NCBI GenBank assembly: GCA_030612585.1
Contig: JAUWNP010000002.1
Coordinates: forward strand, 1-64,000
DNA: 64,000 nucleotides
Reading direction: 5' to 3'
From: Anaerolineae bacterium
Lineage (GTDB): Bacteria; Chloroflexota; Anaerolineae; B4-G1
Part shown: positions 46,537 to 54,159 of the stretch, piece after piece
Numbering within the stretch: position 1 is the stretch's first letter
Layout: every line of letters starts with the position of its first letter
Program-made: the position numbers and the translations under genes
The notes under the pieces: model-generated
Told to the model about the DNA's origin: nothing
Databases searched by the model: none
The model's input: only the letters and a program-made list of their open reading frames with translations

Positions 46537-47061
46537 ATGGCCCACCTGCAGCGTCTCCTCGCCCTTGACCAGCAATATTCAGCGCGTTTCGCCATCCCAC
46601 GCGAGGCGCGCTTTTCGCGTCTGCTGACGCTCGTCGTCGCTCACAGCGGCGACAGCCCGCTCTGGCTGACCGGCGCTGCCGTGGCGCTCGTATGGGGCGA
46701 TGTAGCCTGGCGCAACTTCGGATGGCGCGTGCTGATCGGGACGCTGGTCGCCGGCACGGCCACCACCGCCCTCAAATGGATCTTCCGCCGCCAGCGCCCG
46801 CCGGGCGAAGGGCTGGGTTTCTATACGCAGTTTGACCGCCATTCCTTCCCTTCCGGTCACGCCGGTCGCTGCGCCTGCCTGGTCGTGTTGCTGGCCCCAC
46901 TCCTACCGTTCTGGAGCACGACGTTGTTCGCACTGTGGGCCGGGCTGGTCGGGCTGGCCCGCGTCGCGCTCCAGGTCCATTTCCTCTCAGACATTGTCGG
47001 CGGATGGGCAGCCGGTCTGCTGGTCAGTCTCGTGCTGCTGGCAACGTTAGGGAGTTCGTAG
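46537..47061 (+). CDS. PAP2-family phosphatase
   Basis: 174 residues, about five membrane spans. All three catalytic motifs of the PAP2/undecaprenyl-pyrophosphate-phosphatase superfamily are present: KWIFRRQRP (KX6RP, about 84-92), PSGH (about 105-108), and RVALQVHFLSD (RX5HX3D, about 137-147). The active site faces outward and removes phosphate from lipid phosphates. It starts 3 bases after the nucleotidyltransferase stop, so it is co-translated. Its stop codon lies in a long inverted repeat (47057-47116). Confidence 0.9.
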   Translation: MAHLQRLLALDQQYSARFAIPREARFSRLLTLVVAHSGDSPLWLTGAAVALVWGDVAWRNFGWRVLIGTLVAGTATTALKWIFRRQRPPGEGLGFYTQFDRHSFPSGHAGRCACLVVLLAPLLPFWSTTLFALWAGLVGLARVALQVHFLSDIVGGWAAGLLVSLVLLATLGSS

Positions 47062-47116
47062 TGGCAACTTCAGTCGATTGTTCCCCACTATGGACACGAC
47101 TGAAGTCGTCACTACG
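47057..47116. repeat. Inverted repeat after the PAP2 gene
   Basis: 20-base arms (47057-47076 and 47097-47116) matching at about 18 positions around a 20-base spacer, followed by GAAAAAAT. Possible terminator or mobile palindrome. The rest of 47117-47564 holds the dnaA promoter and no credible gene. Confidence 0.65.
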
Positions 47117-47360
47117 AAAAAATGTCCCCTAAACAGATTTGGCACTGTTAGCCAATTCTTACCCGCGTGCAGCGCGGTTTTGGGAGGCAGCATGCACCCA
47201 CTCAGGCACCTCTTGTCAGATGCTGCCCCCATATCTTGGGGTTATCACTCCCGCAAACCGAAAGGATAGGGGGAACACGGCACACCGTTCGTTAGCCAGG
47301 CACTCTCCATAACTTACCTTAAAACACTATCTCTTTTAAGTTCGCTACGGTCAAAAACGG

Positions 47361-47389
47361 TTGCCAAGTGTTCACTCCTTTGGTACAAT
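47361..47389 (+). promoter_or_regulatory. dnaA promoter
   Basis: TTGCCA (47361-47366), a 17-base spacer, and TACAAT (47384-47389); leader of about 170 bases before ATG 47565. Confidence 0.7.
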
Positions 47390-47564
47390 GAAGCCACACT
47401 TCAGGGCGGGATAGTTGACCACCGTGCGGGAAGGCTCTACCTCAAACAGCCACTTCGGCTGGCAATGTGAAAGGGCCCGGCAGTCCCATACAGGTTGAGG
47501 AATCCACTTTTCCGATCCCACGTCGCTTCTCGCCGCCAATCAGTCTTTGTCCACATAACCTACA

Positions 47565-48926
47565 ATGAAATCTGACCACATCTGGTCGGCCGCACTCGGC
47601 GAACTTCAACTTCAGATGACACAGGCCACCTTTGACACCTGGTTGCGCGATTCCAGGTTGCTGAAATACGAAGATGGCACCTTCGTCGTCGCTGTCAAGA
47701 GTGGGTATGCCAAGGACTGGCTGGAGCACCGACTGCTCGCCATCATCAAACGAACCCTCGCCCGGCTGACCAGTCGAACTGTCGAAGTCCAATTCGTCGT
47801 GTGGAGCGAGGAGGACCAGAAGCAGGACAACGTTCCCTTGCTCAACCTGCCCACGCCAGCCCCAGAGCCAGCCGTAGGGACGCGGTCACCGCGTCCCTAC
47901 TCCTCTCCCGCGAACCTGAATCCGCGCTATATCTTCGACAGTTTTGTGGTGGGGCCAGGTAACCGGTTGGCCCACGCAGCCTCTATGGCCGTGACCGAGA
48001 ATCCCGCCGCTGCCTACAACCCACTCTTTATCTACGGAGGAGTGGGCCTGGGTAAGACACACCTCCTGCACGCCATCGGGCACACCTGCCAGGCGCAGGG
48101 GTTGCGCGTACTCTACATCTCGTCCGAGGAGTTCACCAACGACCTTATTGAAGCCATCCGCTCCCACACCACCGACTCATTCCGCGAAAAGTACCGCACC
48201 GCCGACGTCCTGCTCGTGGACGATGTTCAGTTCATCGCTGGCAAGGAAAGTACCCAGGAAGAGTTTTTCCATACCTTCAACACGCTCCACGACGCCGTGA
48301 AACAAATCGTCATCTCTTCGGACCGGACACCGAAGGCGATGATCACGCTGGAGGAGCGGCTGTGCTCCCGCTTCGAGTGGGGATTGATCGCCGACATTCA
48401 GCCGCCTGACCTGGAGACACGCATCGCCATCTTGCGCTCCAAATCTGCCACCTGTAGTATATCGGTCCCCGACGAGATTCTCGTCCTCATCGCCAGCCAG
48501 GTACAGAGCAACATCCGCGAACTCGAAGGCGCGCTCACCCGCGTGCTGGCTCTATCCCAACTCACTCATCAACCACTCACACCAGAAGTCACCGAGGCAG
48601 CCCTGAGCAATCTGCTCCCCCAGCGTAGCAAACTGACCCCAGATCAGATCGTGGAGGCAGTGGCCCGGCACTTCAGTGTTGAAATTGGCGCACTCCAGGG
48701 ACGCAGCCGCAGCCGAGCCATCGCACGTCCACGCCAGATCGCAATGTACCTCATCCGAAAGGAGACCGGGGCATCACTACCCCAGATCGGAGCAATATTG
48801 GGTGGGCGTGATCACACCACCATCCTCTACGGCTGCGAACGTATCGCCGATATGATCGAGGAAGACACGGATATTCGACGTCAGGTCACCACGCTACGCC
48901 AGCGTCTCTACAACAACGGCAATTGA
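47565..48926 (+). CDS. dnaA: Chromosomal replication initiator DnaA
   Basis: 453 residues. Domain I (about 1-85) begins IWSAALGELQLQMTQATFDTWL. A short linker domain II (about 86-115) follows. The AAA+ domain III has Walker A GGVGLGKTHLLH (about 157-168) and Walker B VLLVDDVQFIAG (about 216-227). Domain IV carries the DNA-binding signature GGRDHTTILYGCERI (about 412-426). Binds DnaA boxes at oriC and melts the origin. The linker carries a 27-base palindrome (47874-47900) inserted in frame, adding residues AVGTRSPRPYSS. No dnaN follows; the likely oriC does. Confidence 0.97.
   Translation: MKSDHIWSAALGELQLQMTQATFDTWLRDSRLLKYEDGTFVVAVKSGYAKDWLEHRLLAIIKRTLARLTSRTVEVQFVVWSEEDQKQDNVPLLNLPTPAPEPAVGTRSPRPYSSPANLNPRYIFDSFVVGPGNRLAHAASMAVTENPAAAYNPLFIYGGVGLGKTHLLHAIGHTCQAQGLRVLYISSEEFTNDLIEAIRSHTTDSFREKYRTADVLLVDDVQFIAGKESTQEEFFHTFNTLHDAVKQIVISSDRTPKAMITLEERLCSRFEWGLIADIQPPDLETRIAILRSKSATCSISVPDEILVLIASQVQSNIRELEGALTRVLALSQLTHQPLTPEVTEAALSNLLPQRSKLTPDQIVEAVARHFSVEIGALQGRSRSRAIARPRQIAMYLIRKETGASLPQIGAILGGRDHTTILYGCERIADMIEEDTDIRRQVTTLRQRLYNNGN
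47874..47900. repeat. Perfect palindrome inside the dnaA linker
   Basis: 13-bp arms GTAGGGACGCGGT and ACCGCGTCCCTAC around a single C. In frame, in the non-conserved domain II linker. Looks like an inserted REP-type element. Confidence 0.85.
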
Positions 48927-48962
48927 TCTCTGACCATCTCTCTTTCCACACCTCCCCTGTCA

Positions 48963-49223
48963 ATATCCACACCCACCAGCCCTTGGCCTCTATGCTCCCA
49001 CTTCCCCCACATCTGGGGGACGCCATGCCCCTGATGCCCCTTCCATAGCACTTCGCCTGTGGATAACTGCTTGTTTTCTGGGGATAACAGAGCCGGGCTG
49101 GGGATAACTCTGCCCGCATGAATACAGTGACATCTTCACACGAAAGAAGCGGGTGGCCAAACAGCCACCCGCTTCTTGCGTATGACCTCATCTCCCTCAC
49201 TGTCCACAACCAATTGTGGATAA
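48963..49223. other. Probable chromosomal origin, oriC
   Basis: DnaA boxes lie downstream of dnaA. Perfect TGTGGATAA occurs at 49058-49066 and 49215-49223. One-mismatch boxes are TGGGGATAA at 49079-49087 and 49099-49107, and ATATCCACA at 48963-48971. No gene is present in 48927-49582. AT-rich tracts that might melt lie near 49350-49390. Position next to dnaA is the usual one for an origin. Confidence 0.7.
49145..49176. terminator. Hairpin after dnaA
   Basis: 13-bp perfect stem (49145-49157 with 49164-49176) with a 6-base loop, inside the probable origin. It may terminate dnaA transcription; the T-tail is weak (CTTCTTGCG). Confidence 0.55.
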
Positions 49224-49375
49224 CGTGTTTCGCTTACGCCCCCGTATTTGCGGCCTCGTGGTGGCCCTCCCACCACATCTAAGGTGGCTTAGCCTCAGCA
49301 CGGCCCCAGCACGCACGTTTTCCCCGCTTTCCCCTGCCCTACTACTACGACTACACATGAAATGATCTAAGATTT

Positions 49376-49487
49376 GTATCTTCTCAATATTCAGGGGGGG
49401 ATGACGACTGTAGGGCGGTTTTGCTAACCGCCGTCCGGTCGGATAGCAAATCCGACCTACACCCGCCCCAAGTTTTTGAGAAGATAC
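49376..49487. mobile_element. MITE-like element A (112 bp)
   Basis: Terminal inverted repeats GTATCTTCTCAA (49376-49387) and TTGAGAAGATAC (49476-49487) are perfect over 12 bases and continue imperfectly inward. Identical 8-base direct repeats TAAGATTT flank it (49368-49375 and 49488-49495), as a target duplication would. The interior has two hairpins (GGCGGTTTTGCTAACCGCC; GGTCGGATAGCAAATCCGACC region) and no gene. Confidence 0.72.
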
Positions 49488-49582
49488 TAAGATTTATAGA
49501 TTCAAGATGGGTAGACTGTCATCCTTAAACCTCGAAATTTCTCAAACCCTCCTATCCATAACTATGGTTGCTGGCATGATAT

Positions 49583-51022
49583 CTATGCTTGTTCTGGTTT
49601 CCATATTTCCTGTACCCGGATCAGAACAAGGGCAGAGATAAGGAAGAGAACGGCGTAGATGGCGAAAATCAGCAGATACCCCAGCCCCGGTGATTGAGGG
49701 ATACGGCCGGTGAAAAAGTCGGCTATGGGACCCCCAATGTAGGCTCCCACTGCCCCGGCGCCTGCCCCGGCCAGGTTGGAGATACCTAGATAGCGTCCAG
49801 CCTCCTCTTTGGGCACTACGTCTGTTCCCAGTGCCCAGTTGGTGGTGAAGAACATGCCTGTGGCGGCACCGGTGATGCATCCGCCCACGTATATCACGGT
49901 CATACTAGGGGCCAGGACGAGTACCAGTGTGCCTATCGCTGCCATGACGCCGCTGATTGCCACCAGTCGCTTACGCCCAATCCGGTCGGCGAGCCAGCCG
50001 CTCGGCAGGGCACACAGCAGGATTAGGATGCCGACCACCATCATTAGTTGTGATGCCGGCCCTGCGGCAGCCTCGCCTTCCAGTCCCAGCCGACCCTGAA
50101 GGAAGTAGACTGCGAAACCGGAGAGATTCGTAGCTCCAATGAGGAAGGCCAGCCGGTTGACCACCCACCAGGTGAAGGAGGGATAACGACGTGCCTCCTC
50201 GCCGCCGATGCTGATACGCACGCTGATCCACACGCCCACGATGGCGGCGGTCGCCATCGCTAGCAGTCCCACGCCCCCCATCACGATCAAGAGTGTATTC
50301 ACCGCATCTATGTTGTCCAGGAGTCTGCTTGTTCCCTTGACAATCTCACCCAAGCCCAGAATGATCACCAAAAAAACCAGTGTCATCGCCACGAGGCGTC
50401 CGAATGGTTCCCAATCCAGCGGGCCGGGATGTTCGCTCAGCGGCTCTTCGCGGACGAACATGGTGATAGCCATGCTCATGAACAGGACTCCGGTTGCCAC
50501 CAGGATGCCGGCCCACATTTGCCCTGCCGCGATCAGTTTGCCAACGGTGAGGGCGACAATGATGACTGGCAGAAGTTCCATAATGGACTTCACGCCGGAG
50601 AAGCGACCACGATGCTCTTCCGACACCAGATCGGGGATCAGTCCCTGCTCCGCACTGTGGGCGATGTTGGAGGCAATCTGCGAGAGCACCACTGCCCCGA
50701 ACAGGAACCAGTAACTGGGAGAGACCCCGATGGCAATCATACACGCCATGTTCAGCAGCGTGCCAACGAGGATGAACGGGCGTCGCCGTCCCCAACGCAT
50801 GGTGCTGCGGTCCGAAAGTATACCCATCAGCGCCTGTGCCAACAGGGCGACCATCAGGGTATAGAGACGCAGGCGGCCAAAGGCAGTGCCTTGCTGTTCC
50901 GGGCCAACGAACTTCTGTACTAGCAGAGGCACGATGAGGCCGTTGCTCTGCGAGACCATCGTCAGCCCCATCCAGTAGATGTTGATCGTGATGTAGTCGT
51001 GCCAGCGAATGGAACGTTTCAC
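49583..51022 (-). CDS. MFS transporter
   Basis: 479 residues, twelve predicted membrane segments. The motif A-like loop between spans 2 and 3 is GILSDRSTMRWGRRRPFIL (about 64-82), repeated in the second half as GWLADRIGRKRLV (about 338-350). This pattern and the long N-terminal half resemble the GPH/sugar-type (SLC45-like) carriers. Substrate cannot be told. Upstream of the start is only a short Fe-S remnant. Its 3' end abuts the origin region. Confidence 0.88.
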   Translation of the reverse strand: MKRSIRWHDYITINIYWMGLTMVSQSNGLIVPLLVQKFVGPEQQGTAFGRLRLYTLMVALLAQALMGILSDRSTMRWGRRRPFILVGTLLNMACMIAIGVSPSYWFLFGAVVLSQIASNIAHSAEQGLIPDLVSEEHRGRFSGVKSIMELLPVIIVALTVGKLIAAGQMWAGILVATGVLFMSMAITMFVREEPLSEHPGPLDWEPFGRLVAMTLVFLVIILGLGEIVKGTSRLLDNIDAVNTLLIVMGGVGLLAMATAAIVGVWISVRISIGGEEARRYPSFTWWVVNRLAFLIGATNLSGFAVYFLQGRLGLEGEAAAGPASQLMMVVGILILLCALPSGWLADRIGRKRLVAISGVMAAIGTLVLVLAPSMTVIYVGGCITGAATGMFFTTNWALGTDVVPKEEAGRYLGISNLAGAGAGAVGAYIGGPIADFFTGRIPQSPGLGYLLIFAIYAVLFLISALVLIRVQEIWKPEQA

Positions 51023-51049
51023 TGTCTGCCTTCCTTTCTGTACGCTGAG

Positions 51050-51151
51050 TTACCGTAGTTCGATTGCCCCTCCCGGGCATTGTAACACACAGGCGACACA
51101 TCGCTGCGCGTCGTGAAAGGCCGCCTTGTGCCGTTCCTGGTCCGGCGTCCA
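51050..51151 (-). pseudogene. Possible 4Fe-4S ferredoxin C-terminal remnant
   Basis: 33 codons ending RCVACVLQCPGGAIELR, which looks like the end of a 4Fe-4S ferredoxin with one Cys spacing lost (CVAC then C instead of CxxCxxCxxxCP). No start codon of its own is convincing. Confidence 0.35.
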
Positions 51152-51164
51152 GCAGCCCACCGGG

Positions 51165-51656
51165 TTACTCCTCGTCCTTCTTCTCCTGCCGCTCAACGAG
51201 TCCCTGGATTCCCTGCTCCAACTTCTGCCCGGCGGCGAGGATGTCGAGGAGCCGGTCTTCGGTCTCCTGATCGTCCTCGGGGCGCGTCTCCCACGCACCC
51301 TGAAGTGCTTCGTTCATCCGCGCCAGGCTGCGGGCCATGGCGGCGAAGATGTCCTCAGCCGCCATTTCGCGGGAGACCAATTTGACGCGTGGGCCGCTGT
51401 AGAAGCCCAACGATTCCATCTCCCGCTCCATCTCGGCGGCGAACTCGGGGTCATCCTCGAACCCCTCCGTGTGATCCACGCCAGGTGTGAACTCGAAGCG
51501 TTCATCATCCATCAGCATCCGGTGGAGGTCGTCCAGTTCCAGGTCGAGGCCCAGCCCTTCTCCCTGACACATCAGCCACAGTTTCTTGACCGGCACGTAG
51601 AAGTCGGGGGCGATCTCCAGGATCTCGATTACTCGGGTGACGACACGGTCGTTCAT
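51165..51656 (-). CDS. Small acidic helical protein of unknown function
   Basis: 163 residues from ATG 51656, which overlaps the upstream stop as TGATG (a GTG one codon earlier is possible). Acidic and mostly helical. The N-terminal region (VVTRVIEILEIAPDFYVPVKKLWLM) resembles a winged-helix or scaffold, and the C-terminus (about 130-163) is a coiled-coil-like helix ending in KKDEE. No family is recognised. Translational coupling to the UPF0173 hydrolase suggests they work together. Confidence 0.65.
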   Translation of the reverse strand: MNDRVVTRVIEILEIAPDFYVPVKKLWLMCQGEGLGLDLELDDLHRMLMDDERFEFTPGVDHTEGFEDDPEFAAEMEREMESLGFYSGPRVKLVSREMAAEDIFAAMARSLARMNEALQGAWETRPEDDQETEDRLLDILAAGQKLEQGIQGLVERQEKKDEE

Positions 51657-52339
51657 CACAGTTCGTAACTCTCGCCAGGCTTGAGCACGACTGGCTTGGC
51701 AGACGTCTCGGTCTGCACCCGCTTGGCCCAGGCGTGCGGATCTTGCGCGACAATGTCAAAGGTGTTATAGTGGATGGGGATGACGACCTGGGGCTCGATT
51801 AACTTGACTGCTCGCAGTGCATCGTCTGGTCCCATGGTGAAGTTGTCGCCGATGGGTAGGGCAGCCAGGTCAATCCCCTCTTCGCCGATGAGACGCATGC
51901 TGTAAAAAAGCGCGGTGTCGCCAGCCAGGTAAATTCTCTTGTTCTCGGCTGTCAGCAGCAGCCCACAAGGGGTGCCGCCGCAGGAGCCATCGGGCAGGCC
52001 GGAGCCGTGGTGAGCGATGGTCAGTTTGAGATAACCGAAGGGATGCTGGAAGCCACCACCGATGTGCTGGGCGTGGGTGTGAGCCACGCCTTGGGCCTGG
52101 AGCCAGTTGCAGATCTCGAAATTGGAGATGACCAGGGCTCCGGTCCTCTTGGCGATGGCGACCGTGTCGCCAATGTGGTCGCCGTGACCGTGGGTGACCA
52201 GGATATAATCGGCCTCGGCTGCATCGGCGGAGATGGGGGCAAAGGGGTTGTCGGTGAGGAATGGGTCCACCAGTACCTGTGCGCCTCTGACGGTCAGAGC
52301 GAAAGCAGCGTGTCCGTACCAGGTCAGTTTGATGGTCAT
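51656..52339 (-). CDS. UPF0173-type metallo-beta-lactamase-fold hydrolase
   Basis: 227 residues, metal-dependent hydrolase of the UPF0173 family. The metal motif is THGHGDHIGD (about 49-58), with further ligands in TIAHHGSG (about 107-114), AGDTALFYSM (about 139) and IHYNTFD (about 193). The substrate of the family is unknown. AAGGAGGAAG precedes ATG 52339. First of a two-gene unit with the acidic protein. Its promoter must lie in or beyond MITE-like element B. Confidence 0.9.
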   Translation of the reverse strand: MTIKLTWYGHAAFALTVRGAQVLVDPFLTDNPFAPISADAAEADYILVTHGHGDHIGDTVAIAKRTGALVISNFEICNWLQAQGVAHTHAQHIGGGFQHPFGYLKLTIAHHGSGLPDGSCGGTPCGLLLTAENKRIYLAGDTALFYSMRLIGEEGIDLAALPIGDNFTMGPDDALRAVKLIEPQVVIPIHYNTFDIVAQDPHAWAKRVQTETSAKPVVLKPGESYEL

Positions 52340-52358
52340 AGTTCTTCCTCCTTACTTA

Positions 52359-52682
52359 TTGGACTTTGGACAATCTGCAATCACAGGGTTGTCGCCAAAA
52401 GTGCGAATTTCGTCGAACAAGTCACGAAATGGCGCGAAAATCTCGCCAAAACTGATCCAGGGCGACTTTTTTCGTAGGCAGCAGAGTTGCGGATTAATTA
52501 TTCGGCAGTTTGGGCTAAACCCAGATCTGCCCAAACCCCCGAATAATTCACGAGTATCTTCAAACTGCATTTTACAGCGTCAAAACGTTCAACTTTGCGC
52601 ATTTGTTGACAAAACGCGGTTTTTTCGTTCCCAAATGCACACTTTTAAGAAGCTGCTCTCAAACCATTTGTCCAAAGTCCAA
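52359..52682. mobile_element. MITE-like element B (324 bp)
   Basis: Perfect terminal inverted repeats TTGGACTTTGGACAA (52359-52373) and TTGTCCAAAGTCCAA (52668-52682), flanked by direct TACTTA (52353-52358 and 52683-52688). The flanks could be a 6-base duplication or a TA duplication. The interior has a long hairpin (GAATTATTCGG-type arms near 52490-52550) and no gene; the short open frame on the minus strand lacks any motif. It fills most of 52340-52956. Confidence 0.72.
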
Positions 52683-52823
52683 TACTTATGTTGATTGTGT
52701 CCTATAGTTGGTGCTCCACTACACAAAAGGGGAACTACGGTCGGCTACTGTAGTATATGGAGAAGTATAGTGGATAATGGAAGGATGTCAATGTACAGAC
52801 TCAAAATAGTACGATTGTGGGGG

Positions 52824-52853
52824 TTGACAAGAGGCATGGAAATGTGGTATAGT
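52824..52853 (+). promoter_or_regulatory. Primary sigma gene promoter
   Basis: TTGACA (52824-52829), an 18-base spacer, and TATAGT (52848-52853); leader of about 97 bases containing inverted GGGAGCACA/TGTGCTCCC (near 52896 and 52931), which could form a leader structure. Confidence 0.78.
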
Positions 52854-52956
52854 AACATCTGACGGGAGCATGTGTGCCACTACCCGATTTGCAGGTGGGA
52901 GCACATTGCCTGACCGATAGATGTCAAGCACTGTGCTCCCTATCACTGGGTGAGAG

Positions 52957-54159
52957 ATGAATCTAGATCAAAAAAACGAACTGGTAGAAATTGAAGAAGG
53001 GATGAGCCGTGAGGAGTACCTGCTGGCCAAGGCTGCCGAGCAGGGCTTCGTCACGTACGACGATGTCCTGGTTGCTTTTCCCCAGGCCGAAGAGAACCTG
53101 GAGGAACTTGAGGACATCCTGGCTACTCTGATGGAGACCGGCGTCAAGGTAGGCGCACCGGAAGAGATGGAAAGGCAGGAAGCGGTGGCTCCCACGAGAC
53201 TTGATCAGTCTGCTGTGGTAACCAACCAGCAGGCGCGCTTCGACACCATCGCGATAGATGATACGATCGGCCTCTATCTCAAAGAGGTTGGCCGTGTGCC
53301 GTTGCTCACGGCTGCAGAGGAGGTCAGGCTGGCCAAGCGTATGGAGGCCGGTAAGATTGCCCAGGAGGAATTGAGCCAGGATGGTCTCAATCTTGAAAAG
53401 CGGGCCGAAATGGAGGAAGTTATACAGGATGGTCTGGCTGCTCGTGAGCACCTTATCCGCGCCAACTCTCGCCTGGTGATCAGCGTGGCCAAGAAGTACA
53501 TTGGCCGTGGGGTGCCCTTCCTCGACCTGATCCAGGAGGGCAACATCGGGCTTATACGCGCCGCCAACAAGTTCAACTATCATCTGGGGCATAAGTTCTC
53601 GACCTACGCAACCTGGTGGATCCGGCAGGCGGTCACGCGGGCGATTGCTGATCAGAGCCGCACCATCCGCGTCCCTGTCCACATGGGCGACCAGATCAAT
53701 AAACTGCTGCGAACTGCTCACCGATTGACTCAGGAGTTAGGGCGCGAGCCCACCACCGAGGAGTTAGCCGCCGCATTGGAAATCCCTACGCGCAAGGTGG
53801 AGGAGATGCTGAGAGTGGCACGCCGCCCTCTCTCGCTGGAAATGCCCACCGACGATGATGGTGACAGCGAACTAGGTGATTTCATCGAAGATGAAGACAT
53901 CTCTGCTCCGGACGAGGAGGTGACCTTTTCGATGTTGCGGGAGTTGCTCCGAGGTATTCTACAGGATCTCCCGCCGCGTGAAGTGCGCATTCTGCAACTG
54001 CGCTATGGACTGGTGGATGGCGAGACGTACACTCTTGAGGAGGTGGGTAAGAAACTGGGGGTGACCCGTGAACGAGTGCGCCAGATAGAGGCCCAGGCAC
54101 TCAGCCGTCTTCGTCATCCTACGCACTCCCGCAGGTTAAAGGATTTTCTGGAGAAGTAA
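52957..54159 (+). CDS. sigA: RNA polymerase primary sigma factor
   Basis: 400 residues, main sigma-70 factor. A short acidic region 1.1-like N-terminus (about 1-85) and region 1.2 ([17 protein letters not shown], about 93-109) come first. Region 2 follows ([29 protein letters not shown], and [17 protein letters not shown] for -10 recognition, about 170-235). Region 3 comes next. Region 4 ends with [23 protein letters not shown] (about 365-387) for the -35. It drives the consensus promoters seen across the window. The next gene begins at the base after its stop, so the following membrane subunits share its transcript. Confidence 0.97.
   Translation: MNLDQKNELVEIEEGMSREEYLLAKAAEQGFVTYDDVLVAFPQAEENLEELEDILATLMETGVKVGAPEEMERQEAVAPTRLDQSAVVTNQQARFDTIAIDDTIGLYLKEVGRVPLLTAAEEVRLAKRMEAGKIAQEELSQDGLNLEKRAEMEEVIQDGLAAREHLIRANSRLVISVAKKYIGRGVPFLDLIQEGNIGLIRAANKFNYHLGHKFSTYATWWIRQAVTRAIADQSRTIRVPVHMGDQINKLLRTAHRLTQELGREPTTEELAAALEIPTRKVEEMLRVARRPLSLEMPTDDDGDSELGDFIEDEDISAPDEEVTFSMLRELLRGILQDLPPREVRILQLRYGLVDGETYTLEEVGKKLGVTRERVRQIEAQALSRLRHPTHSRRLKDFLEK

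Noticed and set aside
52352..52570. 72-codon minus-strand frame in the 52.3-52.9 kb spacer
   Set aside because: It starts and ends within the MITE-like element and partly reads its inverted ends; no motif.
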